A DNA stretch of 64,000 nt from Prostheceraeus crozeri (GCA_907163375.1 CAJQUW010016166.1:62001-126000), one strand, 5' to 3'; shown: positions 28,740 to 40,918, counted from the stretch's first letter. Program-made: numbers and translations. The notes: generated by a model from the sequence alone, not told the origin.

Positions 28740-30840
28740 TTAGATTCGATGACGAACAAGATTTACTAGTTTGCAAGTTAGACTAAGCCTTCTATTATTT
28801 GTAAATGAAGGATATGGTTTCAACAGTTTACAGATTAAAAATAAAGTTTCAATAGTGTATGTGTTAGAAATAAAGTTCAAGCCGTTTGTATGTTAGAAAT
28901 AAAATAAAGTTTCAACCGTTTACAAGTGAAAAATAAAGTTTCAACAGTGTGTATCTTAGAAATAGAGTTTTATCGGTTTGTAAATTAAGGTCATGAGATT
29001 TAATAGTTTGTAAGTTAGACTAAGCGTTCTACTATTTGTAAATGAAAGATATAGTTTACAGATTAAAAAATAAAGTTTCAATAGTGTGTATGTTAGAAAT
29101 AAAGTTTAAGCTGTTTGTGTGTTAGAAATAGAATAAAGTTTCAACTGTTCGTTGATTAAAAATAAAGTTTCAACAGTGTGTACGTTAGAAATAACGTTTT
29201 ATCTGTTTGTAAAATGAGATTGTAGGATTTACTAGCTTGCAAGTTAGACTAAGCGTTCTACTTTTTGTAAACGAAGATATAGTTTCAACAGTTTACAGAT
29301 TAAAAATAAAGTTTCAATAGTGTATGTGTTAGAAATAAAGTTCAAGCCGTTTGTATGTTAGAAATAAAATAAAGTTTCAACCGTTTACAAGTGAAAAATA
29401 AAGTTTCAACAGTGTGTATCTTAGAAATAGAGTTTTATCGGTTTGTAAATTAAGGTCATGAGATTTAATAGTTTGTAAGTTAGACTAAGCGTTCTACTAT
29501 TTGTAAATGAAAGATATAGTTTACAGATTAAAAAATAAAGTTTCAATAGTGTGTATGTTAGAAATAAAGTTTAAGCTGTTTGTGTGTTAGAAATAGAATA
29601 AAGTTTCAACTGTTCGTTGATTAAAAATAAAGTTTCAACAGTGTGTACGTTAGAAATAACGTTTTATCTGTTTGTAAAATGAGATTGTAGGATTTACTAG
29701 CTTGCAAGTTAGACTAAGCGTTCTACTTTTTGTAAACGAAGATATAGTTTCAACAGTTAACAGATTAAAAATAAAGTTTCAACAGTGCATGTGTTGGAAA
29801 TAAAGTTTAAGCTGTTTGTATGTTAGAAATAAAATAAAGTTTCAAGAGTTTACAAGTTAAAAATAAAGTTTCAACAGTGTGTACGTTAGAAATAAAGTTA
29901 TATCTGTTTGTAAAAATAATATTGCGGGATTTAATAGTTCGTAAGTTAGACTAAGCGTTCTACTATTTGTAAATGAAAGATATAGTTTACAGATTAAAAA
30001 ATACAGTTTCAATAGTGTGTATGTTAGAAATAAAGTTTATGCTGTTTGTGTGTTAGAAATAGAATAAAGTTTCAACAGTTTGTAGATTAAAAATAAAGTT
30101 TCAACAGTGTGTACGTTAGAAATAAAGTTTTAGCTGTTTGTATGTTAAAAATTAAGTTTCAACAGTGTGTACTTTAGAAATAACGTTTTATCTGTTTGTA
30201 AAATGAGATTGTAGGATTTACTAGCTTGCAAGTTGGACTAAGCGTTCTACTATTTGTAAACGAAAGATATAGTTTCAACAGTTTACAGATTAAAAATAAA
30301 GTTTCAATAGTGTGTACGTTAGAAATAAAGTTTTAGTCGTTTGCGCGTTAGAAATAAAATAAAGTTTTAACCGTTTACAAGTTCAAAATAAAGTTTCAAC
30401 AGTGTGTATCTTAGAAGTAGAGTTTTATCGGTTTGTAAATCAAGGTCATGAGATTTACTAGTTTGCAAGTTAGACTAAGCGTTCTACTATTTGTAAATGA
30501 AAGATATAGTTTCAACAGTTTACAGATTAAAAATAAAGCTTCAATAGTGTGTACGTTAGAAATAAAGTTTTGTCTGTTTATATGTTAGAAACAAAATGAA
30601 GTTTCAACAGTGTGTACGTTAGAAATTAAGTTTTATCTGTTTGTATGTTAGAAATAAAGTTTTAGCTGCTTGTATGCTAGAAAGAAATGTGTAACTGTTT
30701 GGAAAATAAGATCATAAGATTTACTAGTTTGCAAGTTAGACTAAGCGTTCTAGTATTTGTAAATTAAAAATAAAATTATAACTGTTTACAAGTTAAAGCG
30801 TTGATGCGATGATGAACAATTAATAAGCTGAGAAGCTTTA
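28740..30840 (+). repeat. 29-bp minisatellite with ~450-bp higher-order period, left arm
   Basis: Units of about 29 bp as at 25540. A higher-order unit of roughly 450 bp marked by 'gcaagttagactaagcgttc' starts near 28770, 29010, 29230, 29465, 29700, 29940, 30220 and 30465. The stretches 28810-29260 and 29270-29725 are almost identical. Mirrored in the right arm, where the block is shorter (31430-32680), so copy number differs between arms. Confidence 0.85.
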
Positions 30841-30941
30841 GATATACTTTAACATTACCACATGTTTACAGATAGAAATGTATCACAGCAAAGCTACTTC
30901 ATGAGTTAGTTTGCCAGGAGTGTATCATCTCAAACTTTTAC

Positions 30942-31303
30942 TCCGTTTTTGAAATTTCAGTTTTGTACATATTTGAAGTATCATCATTGCGGTTTGTTCT
31001 TAATGTGTTTACGATGAACGCACACATGAGTCTTATGACACTATGGTTGTATCTTATAAGTGTCGACAAAGACTGATCGAAGTAAATAAAAATCTGTTAG
31101 ATTGTATTATCAAATATCTTAGTATTATACAAAGTTGAGAATGTAAGTTGAACATTTTATCGGAATGTTGTTTTAAAATGAAAGTAAGAACTTCATCGTA
31201 TGAGTATTCAAAGCATGTTTTGTAAATCAAATGTGTATAGTACTGACTTGATAGAATCAAATGAACTTGACAAACGCGTTTGAGAAGTTTGAGAGTTTGA
31301 GTA
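30942..31303. other. unpaired centre of the outer palindrome
   Basis: The only part of the outer element without an inverted partner, about 360 bp. Left arm ends at 'gtatcatctcaaac'; right arm begins 'gtttgagatgatacactcc'. AT-rich, with a short minus-strand frame (31054-31260) of low complexity. It would be the loop if the element folded back. Confidence 0.6.
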
Positions 31304-31429
31304 GAAGTTTGAGATGATACACTCCTAGCAAACTAACTCATGAAGTAGCTTTGCTGTGATACATTTCTATCTGTAAACATGAGGTAATGTTAAAGTGAAT
31401 ATAAAGCTTCTCAGCTTATTAACTGTTCA

Positions 31430-32680
31430 TCATCGCATCAACGCTTTAACTTGTAAACAGTTATAATTTTAATTTTTATTTACAAATACTAGAACGCTTA
31501 GTCTAACTTACAAACTAGTAAATCTTATGATCTTATTTTCCAAGCAGTTATACCTTTCTTTCTAGCATACAAGCAGCTAAAACTTTATTTCTAACATACA
31601 AACAGATAAAACTTAATTTCTAACGTACACACTGTTGAAACTTCATTTTGTTTCTAACATATAAACAGATAAAACTTTATTTCTAACGTACACATTATTG
31701 AAACTTTATTTTTAATCTGTAAACTGTTGAAACTATATCTTTCATTTACAAATAGTAGAACGCTTAGTCTAACTTGCAAACTAGTAAATCCCTTGACCTT
31801 AATTTACAAACCGATGAAACTCTATTTCTAAGATACACACTGTTGAAACTTTATTTTGAACTTGTAAACGGTTGAAACTTTATTTTATTTCTAACGCGCA
31901 AACGACTAAAACTTTATTTGTAACGTACACACTGTTGAAACTTTATTTCTAACTTGTAAACTCTTGAAACTTTATTTTGATATACAAACAGCTAAAACTT
32001 TATTTCTAACGCCTACACTATTGAAACTTTTTTTCTAACTTGTAAACTGTGAAACTTTATTTTTTTTCTAACATACAAACAATTTAAACTTTATTTCTAA
32101 CACATACACTATTGAAACTTTATTTTTAATCTGTAAACGGTTGAAAGTTTATTTTGTTTCTAACGCGCAAACGACTAAAACTTTATTTCTAACGTACACA
32201 CTGTTGAAACTTTATTTTTAATCTGTAAACTGTTGAAACTATATCTTTCGTTTACAAATAGTAGAACGCTTAGTCCAACTTGCAAGCTAGTAAATCCTAC
32301 AATCTCATTTTACAAACAGCTTAAACTTTATTTCTAACATACACACTATTGAAACTTAATTTTTTGATCTGTAAACTATATCTTTCATTTACAAATAGTA
32401 GAACGCTTGGTCTAACTTACAAACTATTAAATCTCATGACCTTAATTTACAAACCGATAAAACTCTATTTCTAAGATACACACTGTTGAAACTTTTTTTT
32501 CACTTTTAAACGGTTGAAACTTTATTTTATTTCTAACATACAAACGGCTTGAACTTTATTTCTAACACATACACTTTTGAAACTTTATTTTTAATCTGTA
32601 AACTGTTGAAACTATATCTTTCATTTACAAATAATAGAACGCTTAGTCTAACTTGCAAACTAGTAAATCTTGTTCGTCAT
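31430..32680 (-). repeat. 29-bp minisatellite, right arm
   Basis: Mirror of 28740-30840 but about 800 bp shorter. The mirrored unit reads 'aaactttatttctaacgtac' and the higher-order marker 'gaacgcttagtctaacttgc' occurs about five times. Confidence 0.8.
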
Positions 32681-32831
32681 CGAATCTAACTGTTTAAATC
32701 TTCATCATGGAAATCAATGTTCCACAGTCATTTGAAAAAGGTATGATCACCCTTCATCTAACCCATCCGTTGCATGAAAACAACAACTCTTCGCATAATA
32801 ACATTTATTGAATAACTGTAACAAGCATGCA

Positions 32832-33362
32832 TTACAAATCAATGGTTTGAAACAGATAAAATAGATACAGCTGGTAACTGTCATACAGCGAGCAATGATA
32901 ACCATACAGGACTTTGGCAGTGCTGAGGTAAGGAGGAAAGAAGCATTGGTTATGAACGTAGCTACTACAACGAACAGACAAAATAGGAACACACAAATCC
33001 TTCAAACGTTTCGTGACTTCATGATAATGATGATTCACTCTACTATCCCAAGGCGGGAGCAAAATATCATCAATGATTAGATTGGGAAATACTTTCCTCT
33101 CCTTACCAGGATTATTACAAAAGATGCGTATAACATTGAAAGCAGCTAACCATCGTTTAAAGTCAATAAGAAGAGCACTCTCACAAGAAAAGCCATAGTC
33201 TTGCAAATATTTCAGATTAAGTCCATGAATGTGTTTCCTCGCCCATTGATCAACATTGGGATCACAGTTGGCATGTTGATGATAGACACTAACAATCTGA
33301 TATGTCCAATTGTTCATAGCAATAACACTGAGCTCCTGTACAGGTTCACCCTCACAATCCAT
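32832..33362 (-). CDS. outer element: exonuclease-like protein, right-arm copy
   Basis: 176 codons, the same length as the left copy at 28067-28597 with only a few residue differences (for example Asn/His in 'SRVNHHYHEV'). All exonuclease-like motifs are present ('MDCEGEPVQELSVIAM', 'HIHGL', 'HCSLYD'). Near-identity of both copies over the whole frame suggests gene conversion or recent formation of the palindrome. Confidence 0.6.
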   Translation of the reverse strand: MDCEGEPVQELSVIAMNNWTYQIVSVYHQHANCDPNVDQWARKHIHGLNLKYLQDYGFSCESALLIDFKRWLAAFNVIRIFCNNPGKERKVFPNLIIDDILLPPWDSRVNHHYHEVTKRLKDLCVPILSVRCSSYVHNQCFFPPYLSTAKVLYGYHCSLYDSYQLYLFYLFQTIDL

Positions 33363-33573
33363 AAAAATGATGATAGAAACCTAAAACGGAAATTACACAT
33401 CTAAGGAAACGTTCTATAACATATCACAAAATGAAAAATTACATCGATGCTTTTCACGACAAAATACACAAATGATATGATGGCAACGAAGAAGTAAAAT
33501 GTATCTAATAAGACCACGTCCACGACACTCAAATCACATAAGCGACTTGTCATAGGGTAGAGTTAGGAAAGGA

Positions 33574-34352
33574 TTAGCAATTCTCTTTCCTTGACTTGCG
33601 TTTGGAGGTAGCATTCTTGTCCGACTTGCGCTTCGTACCACCCCCGTTAAGGATTTCGTCAATAATGTCACCTACGCTGGGTGGCTTTGGAATATATAGG
33701 ATGGATTCAGTGTGTATCGAGAGAGAGGCTATTTTGTTATCCTTGTGCTGACCATAATATAGCCCATTCACTTTGAAAATGATATCCCAAGTACCTTCTC
33801 CGAGCTCATCACATCTGATGGGTATTGATTGATCTCCATCCTTTTTATAATAACTACACCAATGTGATAATGGTAGGCAAATTTGATTGCCATCCCACAT
33901 CTTTCTATAGGGAGTATCCTTTTCATCTCTCGCCTTCCACTCTTGAACAAGAGGAGTAGGAATGTCCATATTTAATGTCACGTACTCTTCAATAATGTCA
34001 AGTTGGTGGCGAATGTACGGACTCACGGGGATGAGCATGTAGTCCCCATACTGATTGCTCAATATCTTCACATCAGTGGAAGGGAGCATTCCCGTTTGCA
34101 GTACTACGCTGTGATCCTCATGACGCAAGACTTGTTTAAATTTACGCTGTAGCGGTGTAGGATTATGTACCTTTGTTGTTTTTTCTACTGGTCTCAGCTG
34201 TAGATGATCTGATTGTAGCGAACCTTGTAACGTCTGGCCACCATTTTGTCCTGTCAGTGTAGTAGATGTAGAAGATGCCTGAAAATAAAAAAGATTCTAT
34301 CAAGTTTACGTTCAAGGGAGGAGAGGGAGGAAAGTAGCGACTTACCATTTTA
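33574..34352 (-). CDS. outer element: spliced unknown protein, right-arm copy
   Basis: Mirror of 27080-27854, including the ATG followed directly by a donor (on the minus strand 'ATG|gtaagtcgc', near 34350) and the short intron with a 'ttttcag' acceptor. The open frame of 184-plus codons ends with the same Lys/Arg-rich tail. See the left-arm entry for description. Confidence 0.55.
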
Positions 34353-34549
34353 GTTGGATAATATAACAGGGATGTAGAGAGAGAGAGAGAGAATGTGCGT
34401 CCGTCACTTGTACGATTCAACGATGGAATGATTCTCACTGTGGAAGGCTCTCTATTTATAAAGGAATGCTTGATTCTCATTAGACAACAATCCTCATTGG
34501 AGAATAGCATCAAGTTGATTCCCACTCTCACCGATGCTTCATTCGCCCG

Positions 34550-35093
34550 CTAGCGCTCATCGTCTCCTTTCACCGTCTCGACTAAAGCTCTATTGTATTC
34601 TTCCGTTGATAGGTGTGGTAAAACACAGGTGGGCAAATGTTGTGTGTCGTCGCGCCATTGATAATAATACTCCAACATTAGGCGACCATGCTTGAATACG
34701 CGCCTTGGATATTTCAGCAAAGTCTCATCATTCAATTTCCTACTTTGAGCCACACTCATGAATACAATGTAGCAGACAAGCTCGTTGTGTGGAAGGGTGT
34801 GGGCATACACCAATGGTTGAATGTAGGTCGTAAGCATATCATCATTCATCATGAGTTGGAAGCCTATCACTGAGGGCAGCTCGACATACGTCCTTAGAGT
34901 CACCTAAACAATGTCCTCCATGCTCTGAGAAACTACCTGCGCCATCGGCTGAATCGCTCCTCTCGTCGTCAAAAGAATGTACATAGCTCATGCACTCCAA
35001 CTCTCTCAGTGCTGTAGGCGTATTTATACCCCCACCCCTACGCTCCTCTGGTGTTAACTTTCGTTTAGCAAAAAAGTCGTCATGAAATTTCAA
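34550..35093 (-). CDS. outer element: unknown protein, right-arm copy
   Basis: Mirror of 26333-26876 with the same two overlapping frames and a few differences in residues. The TATAAATA box is preserved. Not recognised. Confidence 0.4.
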
Positions 35094-35219
35094 CGACGGA
35101 GTAAAAGTTTGAGATGATACACTCCTGTCAAACTAACTCATGAAGTAGCTTTGCTGTGATACATTTCTATCTGTAGACATATGGTGATGTTAAAGTGAAT
35201 CTAAAACTTTTCAGCTTAT

Positions 35220-35960
35220 TAATTGTTCATCGTTGCTTTAACTCATCAACGCTTTAACTCGTGAACAGTTATAATTTTATTTTCAATTTACACTTAGTCT
35301 AACTTGTAAACTAGTAAATCTTGCGATCTTATTTTTACAAACAGTTACACCTTTATTTCTAACATACACACTATTGAAACTTTTTTCTAACTTGTAAACT
35401 CTTGAAACTTTATTTTGATATACAAACAGCTAAAACTTTATTTCTAACTTGTAAACTCTTGAAACTTTATTTTGATATACAAACAGCTAAAACTTTATTT
35501 GTAACGCATACACTAATGAAACTTTATTTCTAACTTGTAAACTCTTGAAACTTTATTTTGATATACAAACAGCTAAAACTTTATTTCTAACGTATACACT
35601 ATTGAAACTTTATTTCTAACGTACACACTATTGAAGCTTTATTTTTAACTTGTAAACTGTGAAACTTTATTTTTTATCTTGTAAACTGTAGAAACTTTAT
35701 TTCGTTTCTAACATACAAACAGATAAAGCTTTATTTCTAACATACACACTATTGAAACTTTGTTTCTAACTTGTCCACTGGTGAAGCTTTATTTTTAACT
35801 TGTTAACTGATGAAACTTTCTTTTAACATTCAAATAGATAAAACTTTATTTCTAACGTACACACTGTTGAAACTTTATTTTTAATCTGTAAACTGTTGAA
35901 ACTATATCTTTCATTTGGAAATAGTAGAACGCTTAGTCTAACTTGTAAATCTTATAACAT
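35220..35960 (-). repeat. 29-bp minisatellite, right arm, outer block
   Basis: Mirror of 25540-26180, with a different number of units ('cttgaaactttattttgata' occurs four times). Confidence 0.8.
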
Positions 35961-36222
35961 TTCATATGGGTGATAATGGTAGATGAAATAGTGTTAAATA
36001 AAATTAAGATAGCTTACATGATTCTGGGATAGCAATCGACTGCCATCCATGTGTAAAGAGCTTGTTAGACTACGAAAGAGAGACGTGTGTTATGTTCCGT
36101 GTGGCGCGTGAGTGTCCTCCCATTTCATTCCATTCATCAATTCGTCTAATTGATAGAGACAGGTAGAACTCATGGTTCCCATAACATATGCAATGGAAAG
36201 TTTATAAGGCAACCTTCGACAG

Positions 36223-36594
36223 TTGGCTAAATGTCGCCGTGGCGCGATTGCATGCTACGTTGAGACAGAGGCAATCACTTGCAAACATGACACAGAGAGG
36301 TTTAACAAGATTGACCATTGCCGAATGTCCCTCGCGGTCTACATAGCTGCGGGTTTCACCGCCGCCCTTTACAGGAACGGCCGTCGAAAGGAAGTATTAC
36401 ACCGAACTTCATTTGCAACGCTCAAGTTGACTGATAGCAGATTCAACTTAATAATAGTATTCGCCAGTCTGAAGACTGCCCAGGGCAAACCGCGTGGAGG
36501 TTCTATCAAATCTCGCCCCATGGTGGCCCTTATGAGGGCCGATGGTTCTTTCTCGGCGACAATTAAGTTGACTATTGGCTTCAATAGTCAATAG
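36223..36594 (+). CDS. outer element: unknown protein, right-arm copy
   Basis: Mirror of 24962-25261 with a longer open C-terminus (123 codons from a TTG). It shares 'ETEAITCKHDTERFNKIDHC' and 'AQGKPRGGSI'. Not recognised. Confidence 0.4.
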   Translation: MAKCRRGAIACYVETEAITCKHDTERFNKIDHCRMSLAVYIAAGFTAALYRNGRRKEVLHRTSFATLKLTDSRFNLIIVFASLKTAQGKPRGGSIKSRPMVALMRADGSFSATIKLTIGFNSQ

Positions 36595-36599
36595 GCATG

Positions 36600-36900
36600 A
36601 CATTTAAGTTGTCATAAACACTGTACCACCTAAGCCGTGCTGGTGCATCAGGCACCTTTCGGATGCGGGTGGTATTAGGAGTCCACACCCCATCCCTCCA
36701 CACGATCTTCTTGATCTTCTCCTTCTTCTAATCCTCTTCATCCCACTCGTCGAGGATGATGAAGTGGTGAATGGTGTTGTCTTCATCCCACTCGTCGAGG
36801 ATGATGAAGTCGGGAATGGTGTTGGTAGGAGACGTTGCTTCCATCGTGACTTAAAATTGAATGAGAAGCGCTACAATCTTCTGGCTTATATAGGGTTTTC
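36600..36900. other. right-arm-specific segment replacing the coiled-coil gene
   Basis: About 300 bp without partner in the left arm. It contains a direct repeat of 'cttcatcccactcgtcgagg' + 'atgatgaag' (36738 and 36780). Beyond it, 36905-37075 rejoins the mirror of the coiled-coil region at its N-terminal side. Confidence 0.55.
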
Positions 36901-37192
36901 AACAATAAATTTCACCTCCTTTATTTTCAGCTCACTCAACTCAATCAACGTTCTCTCATTCACCTTCTTCAAACTTTCGTGCCACTTGCTGCGACACATG
37001 CTTCTTCTCCATGTCCTCATCCCACCGCGCCGACTGCTTCCGTAACCCACCACCCTTCACTATTGGGGAAGATGAGCTCTGCGGGGATCGGTAATGACAA
37101 TATTCGACACCTCCGACGACGAAGAGCTCAACTTCCTCACACGCTTCCTCACTCGCTCCCTATCCAAATCCACATCATCCTCATCATCACTC

Positions 37193-37579
37193 TCAAACAC
37201 TCTTCCGCCACTTGTCAGCCTTCAAACCGGCCACAGCATTCTCTACCTCATTCTCCACAGCATTCCCACTAGCATTCTCAACAACATTCTTGGCCTCTTT
37301 CTCTTTCCCTAACATTCGCTCCTTCTCAGCATTCATCAACTCCACAAATCTCAAATCGGTCACCAACCCTCCTGTACACTCACCATGCCTCAGATAAAAC
37401 TCGGCCTCCTGCCCAACAACCAACAGCACCCTGCACTTCACACAGGCAACCCTATTCAGGATAACCATGTGGTCGGCCCCTGCCTTCTTGATGTGGTCCT
37501 TGAGACCGTCTCGGCGGTTAATTCGGTCGCACGCACACATTTTAATATGGAATTTCTTGTTTCTATCGTTATTGACCAT
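37193..37579 (-). CDS. outer element: Cys/His-containing protein, right-arm copy
   Basis: 128 codons, differing from the left copy (23645-24031) at only one or two residues near the C-terminus. Its promoter TATA box is the insertion site of the nested element. Confidence 0.6.
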   Translation of the reverse strand: MVNNDRNKKFHIKMCACDRINRRDGLKDHIKKAGADHMVILNRVACVKCRVLLVVGQEAEFYLRHGECTGGLVTDLRFVELMNAEKERMLGKEKEAKNVVENASGNAVENEVENAVAGLKADKWRKSV

Positions 37580-38191
37580 GGTTAGCTGTAAGATAATGAA
37601 ATTTCTATAAGTTTGGAATCATGTAGTATACAGCCTAAAGCATAACACTTAGTGAGGAATGATAGATTTGAGTGTAGTGAGTGGCACTTGATCCCGTCGA
37701 CAGCCCGAAGGCCTTGTAGTGATCACTAGGGAAGTGAGAGATCTTCCCCGATACCCGCTATTTACAGCTGAAGACATCATTGTCACTGCCCCGAAGTGGT
37801 AACAGCAACGCCGAGTCAAAGGTAGTGATCAGTAGCTGGGATCTAACCCCTCAAAGCTGCCTTAGACTTAGTTAAATTTCAAATCTGATGGCAGATTTGA
37901 ACTCAGCATACTTGAAAACCTTAGACTACATGTTAAAACTTTGAAAAAACTGAAAATTAAGAATTTTAAAAAAAATCCGCATTTTACTACTTATACTACT
38001 TTTAAAAACTTTATCAGTAGTAAAAACACTATCAAACTCTATCATACAAACTTTGAAGTAAGAAGATAGCTTGCCTACTTCAAAAGACAGAGTCCCTTGA
38101 AACACCCGATATCGGGAGCTCAGATCGACGACCGTCACTTACCTCGTCTTTCGATGAAGTAATCAGACTTACGTTGCCGAGGGTTTATATA

Positions 38192-38740
38192 AGTAATGGG
38201 TAAAAGACCGTTTGAGGACAAGACAAATTCAAAAAAATGGTATTTTTAAAAACGGCATAAATTCATGAATTTGAACCTTTTTTCAGGTTATGAAGACCTA
38301 AACTCATAAATTTGGGCGTTTTTAAAAATACCCAATTTTTTAATTTTTCAAAATCTCAAATTTGTGATTATGACATTTTACTCCCAAAATCATGACCGTT
38401 CAAGGACACCGAAAATCTTAAAAGTTAAGAATCTCAAAATTTGAGAATTACAATTTTCAGCCCCCTAAAATCATGACTGTTCCAAGCCACAACATCAAAA
38501 AAATTGGTATTTTTAAAATCGTCTTCTAAATCCATTTTTCATGTTTTTAAAATATGAGATAACTAAAATTATGTGTCTAATAATATTTGAAGGAATTGGC
38601 ATATTCCTAACAATAAGTTTAGGTACTTTTACAATTGTTATATCTTCAGGAGTTTTAGTAATTCCAGCAGTTCCTACTGCTTTGCACTCAGATGATCCAA
38701 TTGTAGAGAACATCTGCTTCTCGCATTTATGAAGAAAAGC
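38192..38740. repeat. nested element terminal segment, left
   Basis: AT-rich with repeated 'aaattcatgaatttgaacc' and 'atcatgaccgttcaaggaca'-type words, matching the end of the 5.9-kb element and, inverted, 52270-52811. At 38590-38730 it keeps a piece of the hydrophobic segment of the protein seen at 6258-6905. Confidence 0.75.
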
Positions 38741-38840
38741 ATTTCAGTGTAAAGAGCTGAGACCCCCACTCAACCATTTGAAAGGAAACATTGTATTAAA
38801 GAACAAACAGCTGCTACACCCACTTAGACATTTGTAAGAC

Positions 38841-39640
38841 GTGGAGTATATATCCAGCAAATCCTACTCCGGCTGCAATGCCGTGAAACAATACACAACA
38901 ACAATAATCGATATGGCTATTTCAAACAAATGTGCTGAAGACTTATTTAATTTAACAGTGTTTCTTGTTAGTGAAGGTTGTGTCAAAACGCTCTCGTCAT
39001 ATATTTCTCAAAATGAGACAAGATTAATTTGAAGATAGAAGAAAACAATCGTTGCCAGGGAGGATGAGAAAATTACGAGAAGAATTGAAGAGGAATATAT
39101 TTTGAGAGACATGAATTTACAGATTCCTTGAGTGATTTCATAGAGCCAAATGGAGAGGATAATACAATTGTAAACTTACGAAAATTCTTGTTGCATGAAA
39201 AAAGAAGCAATTCACTCAGTGTTATGTGTAAAATTTTTATCGGTAAGCACATCCACTATCTTCTATCTCTTTGTGATAATGACAAGACATATTTTTATAG
39301 TCTCTTGAAGCAAAATGAGATCAATTACCGAAGTTTCATTTCAATTAGGTACATTAGCAGACAAATTTCCTATGCTTTGTAGGGTGTCTGTTTCTATTGT
39401 ACTTTTAAAATCGCGACCTAACGTTATCGGAAGATTGACTACAAAAGGATGGATAATTTTCATTGTGTAAAGCAATTATGTGACATTCCAAATGATTCCA
39501 TTCTTCTCCCAAACAATGGTGCGTCTTTTAACGACAATACTGCGCTGACATATTCAATGGAAATTGGATATGAATCCCCCCCGCTTTGTTACTGCGATAC
39601 GGCCGCACGACACTTTATTTTCAATGGTTAGACCTATGCC
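38841..39640 (+). CDS. small unknown frames, conserved in both arms
   Basis: Three short frames: 38841-39032 ('VKQYTTTIIDMAISNKCAED'), 39128-39382 ('DFIEPNGEDNTIVNLRKFLL', 'RYISRQISYAL') and 39449-39631. They have matches in the right arm (51620-51874 and neighbours). They read like exons or pieces of one old gene not present in the 5.9-kb element. No family recognised, and coding is doubtful. Confidence 0.3.
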
Positions 39641-39689
39641 ATTTCATTATATTTTCTTGAACAATGGTGCGCCATTGACCTAAAATACA

Positions 39690-40030
39690 GCGCTTCAGCT
39701 AATCAAATCACGTTCACGCGTTAACATTAGACGCGTTGTGAAGAAAACTTATCATTCTTGAAACCCCTCTGTTTTATATGCAATGTTATTTCCTGTTGCA
39801 CATGTACATGCAATTACTATGCCATTCAGCTAAAATACAGTGCTTCACCCAATTAGAACGCGTCCACACCGTGGACACAAATCCCATTGTTTAGAAAACT
39901 TGTATCTCTCTGTTTTATATGCAATGCTATTTCGTGTTTTATATGCAATGTTATTTCCTGTTGCACATGTAAATACAATACAGTGTTTCAACCAATTAGA
40001 ACGCGTCCACGCGTGGACAAATTTACATGT
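39690..40030. repeat. repeats with GTCCACGCGTGGAC palindrome
   Basis: Several imperfect copies of 'aattagaacgcgtccac' and 'tatatgcaatgttatttcct' + 'gttgcacatgta' alternate here. One carries the 14-bp perfect palindrome GTCCACGCGTGGAC (40005-40018). The right arm has the same palindrome at 50989-51002. It lies in the non-coding part next to the protease pair and could be a replication or regulatory region; that is a guess. Confidence 0.6.
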
Positions 40031-40150
40031 ATTTTAATGTATCCAAATTGAATGTATGCAAAGTGGATGTAATCAAAGAGAAATATCCATGTGTTGTTTT
40101 TAATTTCACATTTACGGGAATATAATAGAAACATTTTGTCTTCTATAAAA

Positions 40151-40348
40151 ATGAGTAACATTAGAGACTTCCTAAAAATATACGGCAAACAAACAACTAC
40201 GAATTTCGATTTAAATGAGATCGCTAATCAATTGGGAATAAAGAATTTTCACCTATTGATGAGAAATGAATTGCAGTTGATTAAAGATGTACGAAACACT
40301 AACTCTACTAATAAACTGATTCCTTACAAATGTACCTTTTTAATTTAG
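40151..40348 (+). pseudogene. N-terminal duplicate of the adenain-type protease
   Basis: The start 'MSNIRDFLKIYGKQTTTNFD' through 'LQLIKD' matches the first ~48 residues of the full protease 330 bp downstream (40478-40918). It then ends without the catalytic part. The duplicate is present in both arms (50657-50854), so it arose before the palindrome. Fossil. Confidence 0.7.
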
Positions 40349-40477
40349 ATGAAATTAAATCATACAGCTTCAATCGAATAAGTAATAAGGAAAGTCATCA
40401 TTATGCGACAATTTTAAACTCAATCTCTCCCCCCTTCTGACTTCTAGGGATCCCTTAAGAATTTTTTTTATTATAAA

Positions 40478-40918
40478 ATGAGCAACATAAATGAGTTTTT
40501 AAAATTATATGGAACGCAAACAACTACAAATTTTGATCTGAAGAAAATCGCAAATCAATTGGGAATAAAGAATTTTCACATATTGATGAGAGACGAATTA
40601 CAATTGATTAAAAATAAGCCAACTGTAAATTTCATAACAAATCTTCACACGTCAGACCAAAAAGGAGTACATTGGTCAGCGGGGCATAGAAATAAAAATG
40701 GAGATAATTACTATTTTGACTCTTATGGATTGCCTGCAACAAATGAAGTCAAAGAATTACTTGGAAATGGAATTTATAATACATTTCAAATTCAAAAACC
40801 AGGAACTACTTATTGTGGTCAATTATGTCTTTATGTTTTATTTAAATTACAAAAAGGAGTATCATTTCTTGATTTTATGTTAGAATTGAATAATAATAAT
40901 AATGATAATGATAATTAA
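40478..40918 (+). CDS. adenain-type cysteine protease (Polinton PRO), left arm
   Basis: 146 codons, looks whole. 'KGVHWSAGH' (His), 'YYFDSYGLPATNEVKEL' (Asp, S-Y-G), 'QIQKPGTTYCGQLCLYVL' (Gln and Cys). The order and spacing fit adenovirus-type C5/Ulp1 proteases. The Asn/Asp tail is a codon repeat. It ends facing the integrase gene, separated by about 100 bp. An identical-length copy lies at 50087-50527. Confidence 0.88.
   Translation: MSNINEFLKLYGTQTTTNFDLKKIANQLGIKNFHILMRDELQLIKNKPTVNFITNLHTSDQKGVHWSAGHRNKNGDNYYFDSYGLPATNEVKELLGNGIYNTFQIQKPGTTYCGQLCLYVLFKLQKGVSFLDFMLELNNNNNDNDN

Larger units (their letters stand above)
31304..38191. repeat. outer element, right inverted arm (first part)
   Basis: Reverse complement of the left arm from the centre back to the TATA box at 23034. 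It carries all the same genes on the minus strand, a shorter minisatellite, and a region of its own (about 36600-36900) in place of the coiled-coil gene. The arm is cut at 38191 by the nested element and continues at 52818. Confidence 0.8.

Noticed and set aside
28740-30840. 29-bp repeats as a CRISPR or as coding repeat
   Set aside because: Tandem, degenerate, rich in stops in all frames; a minisatellite.
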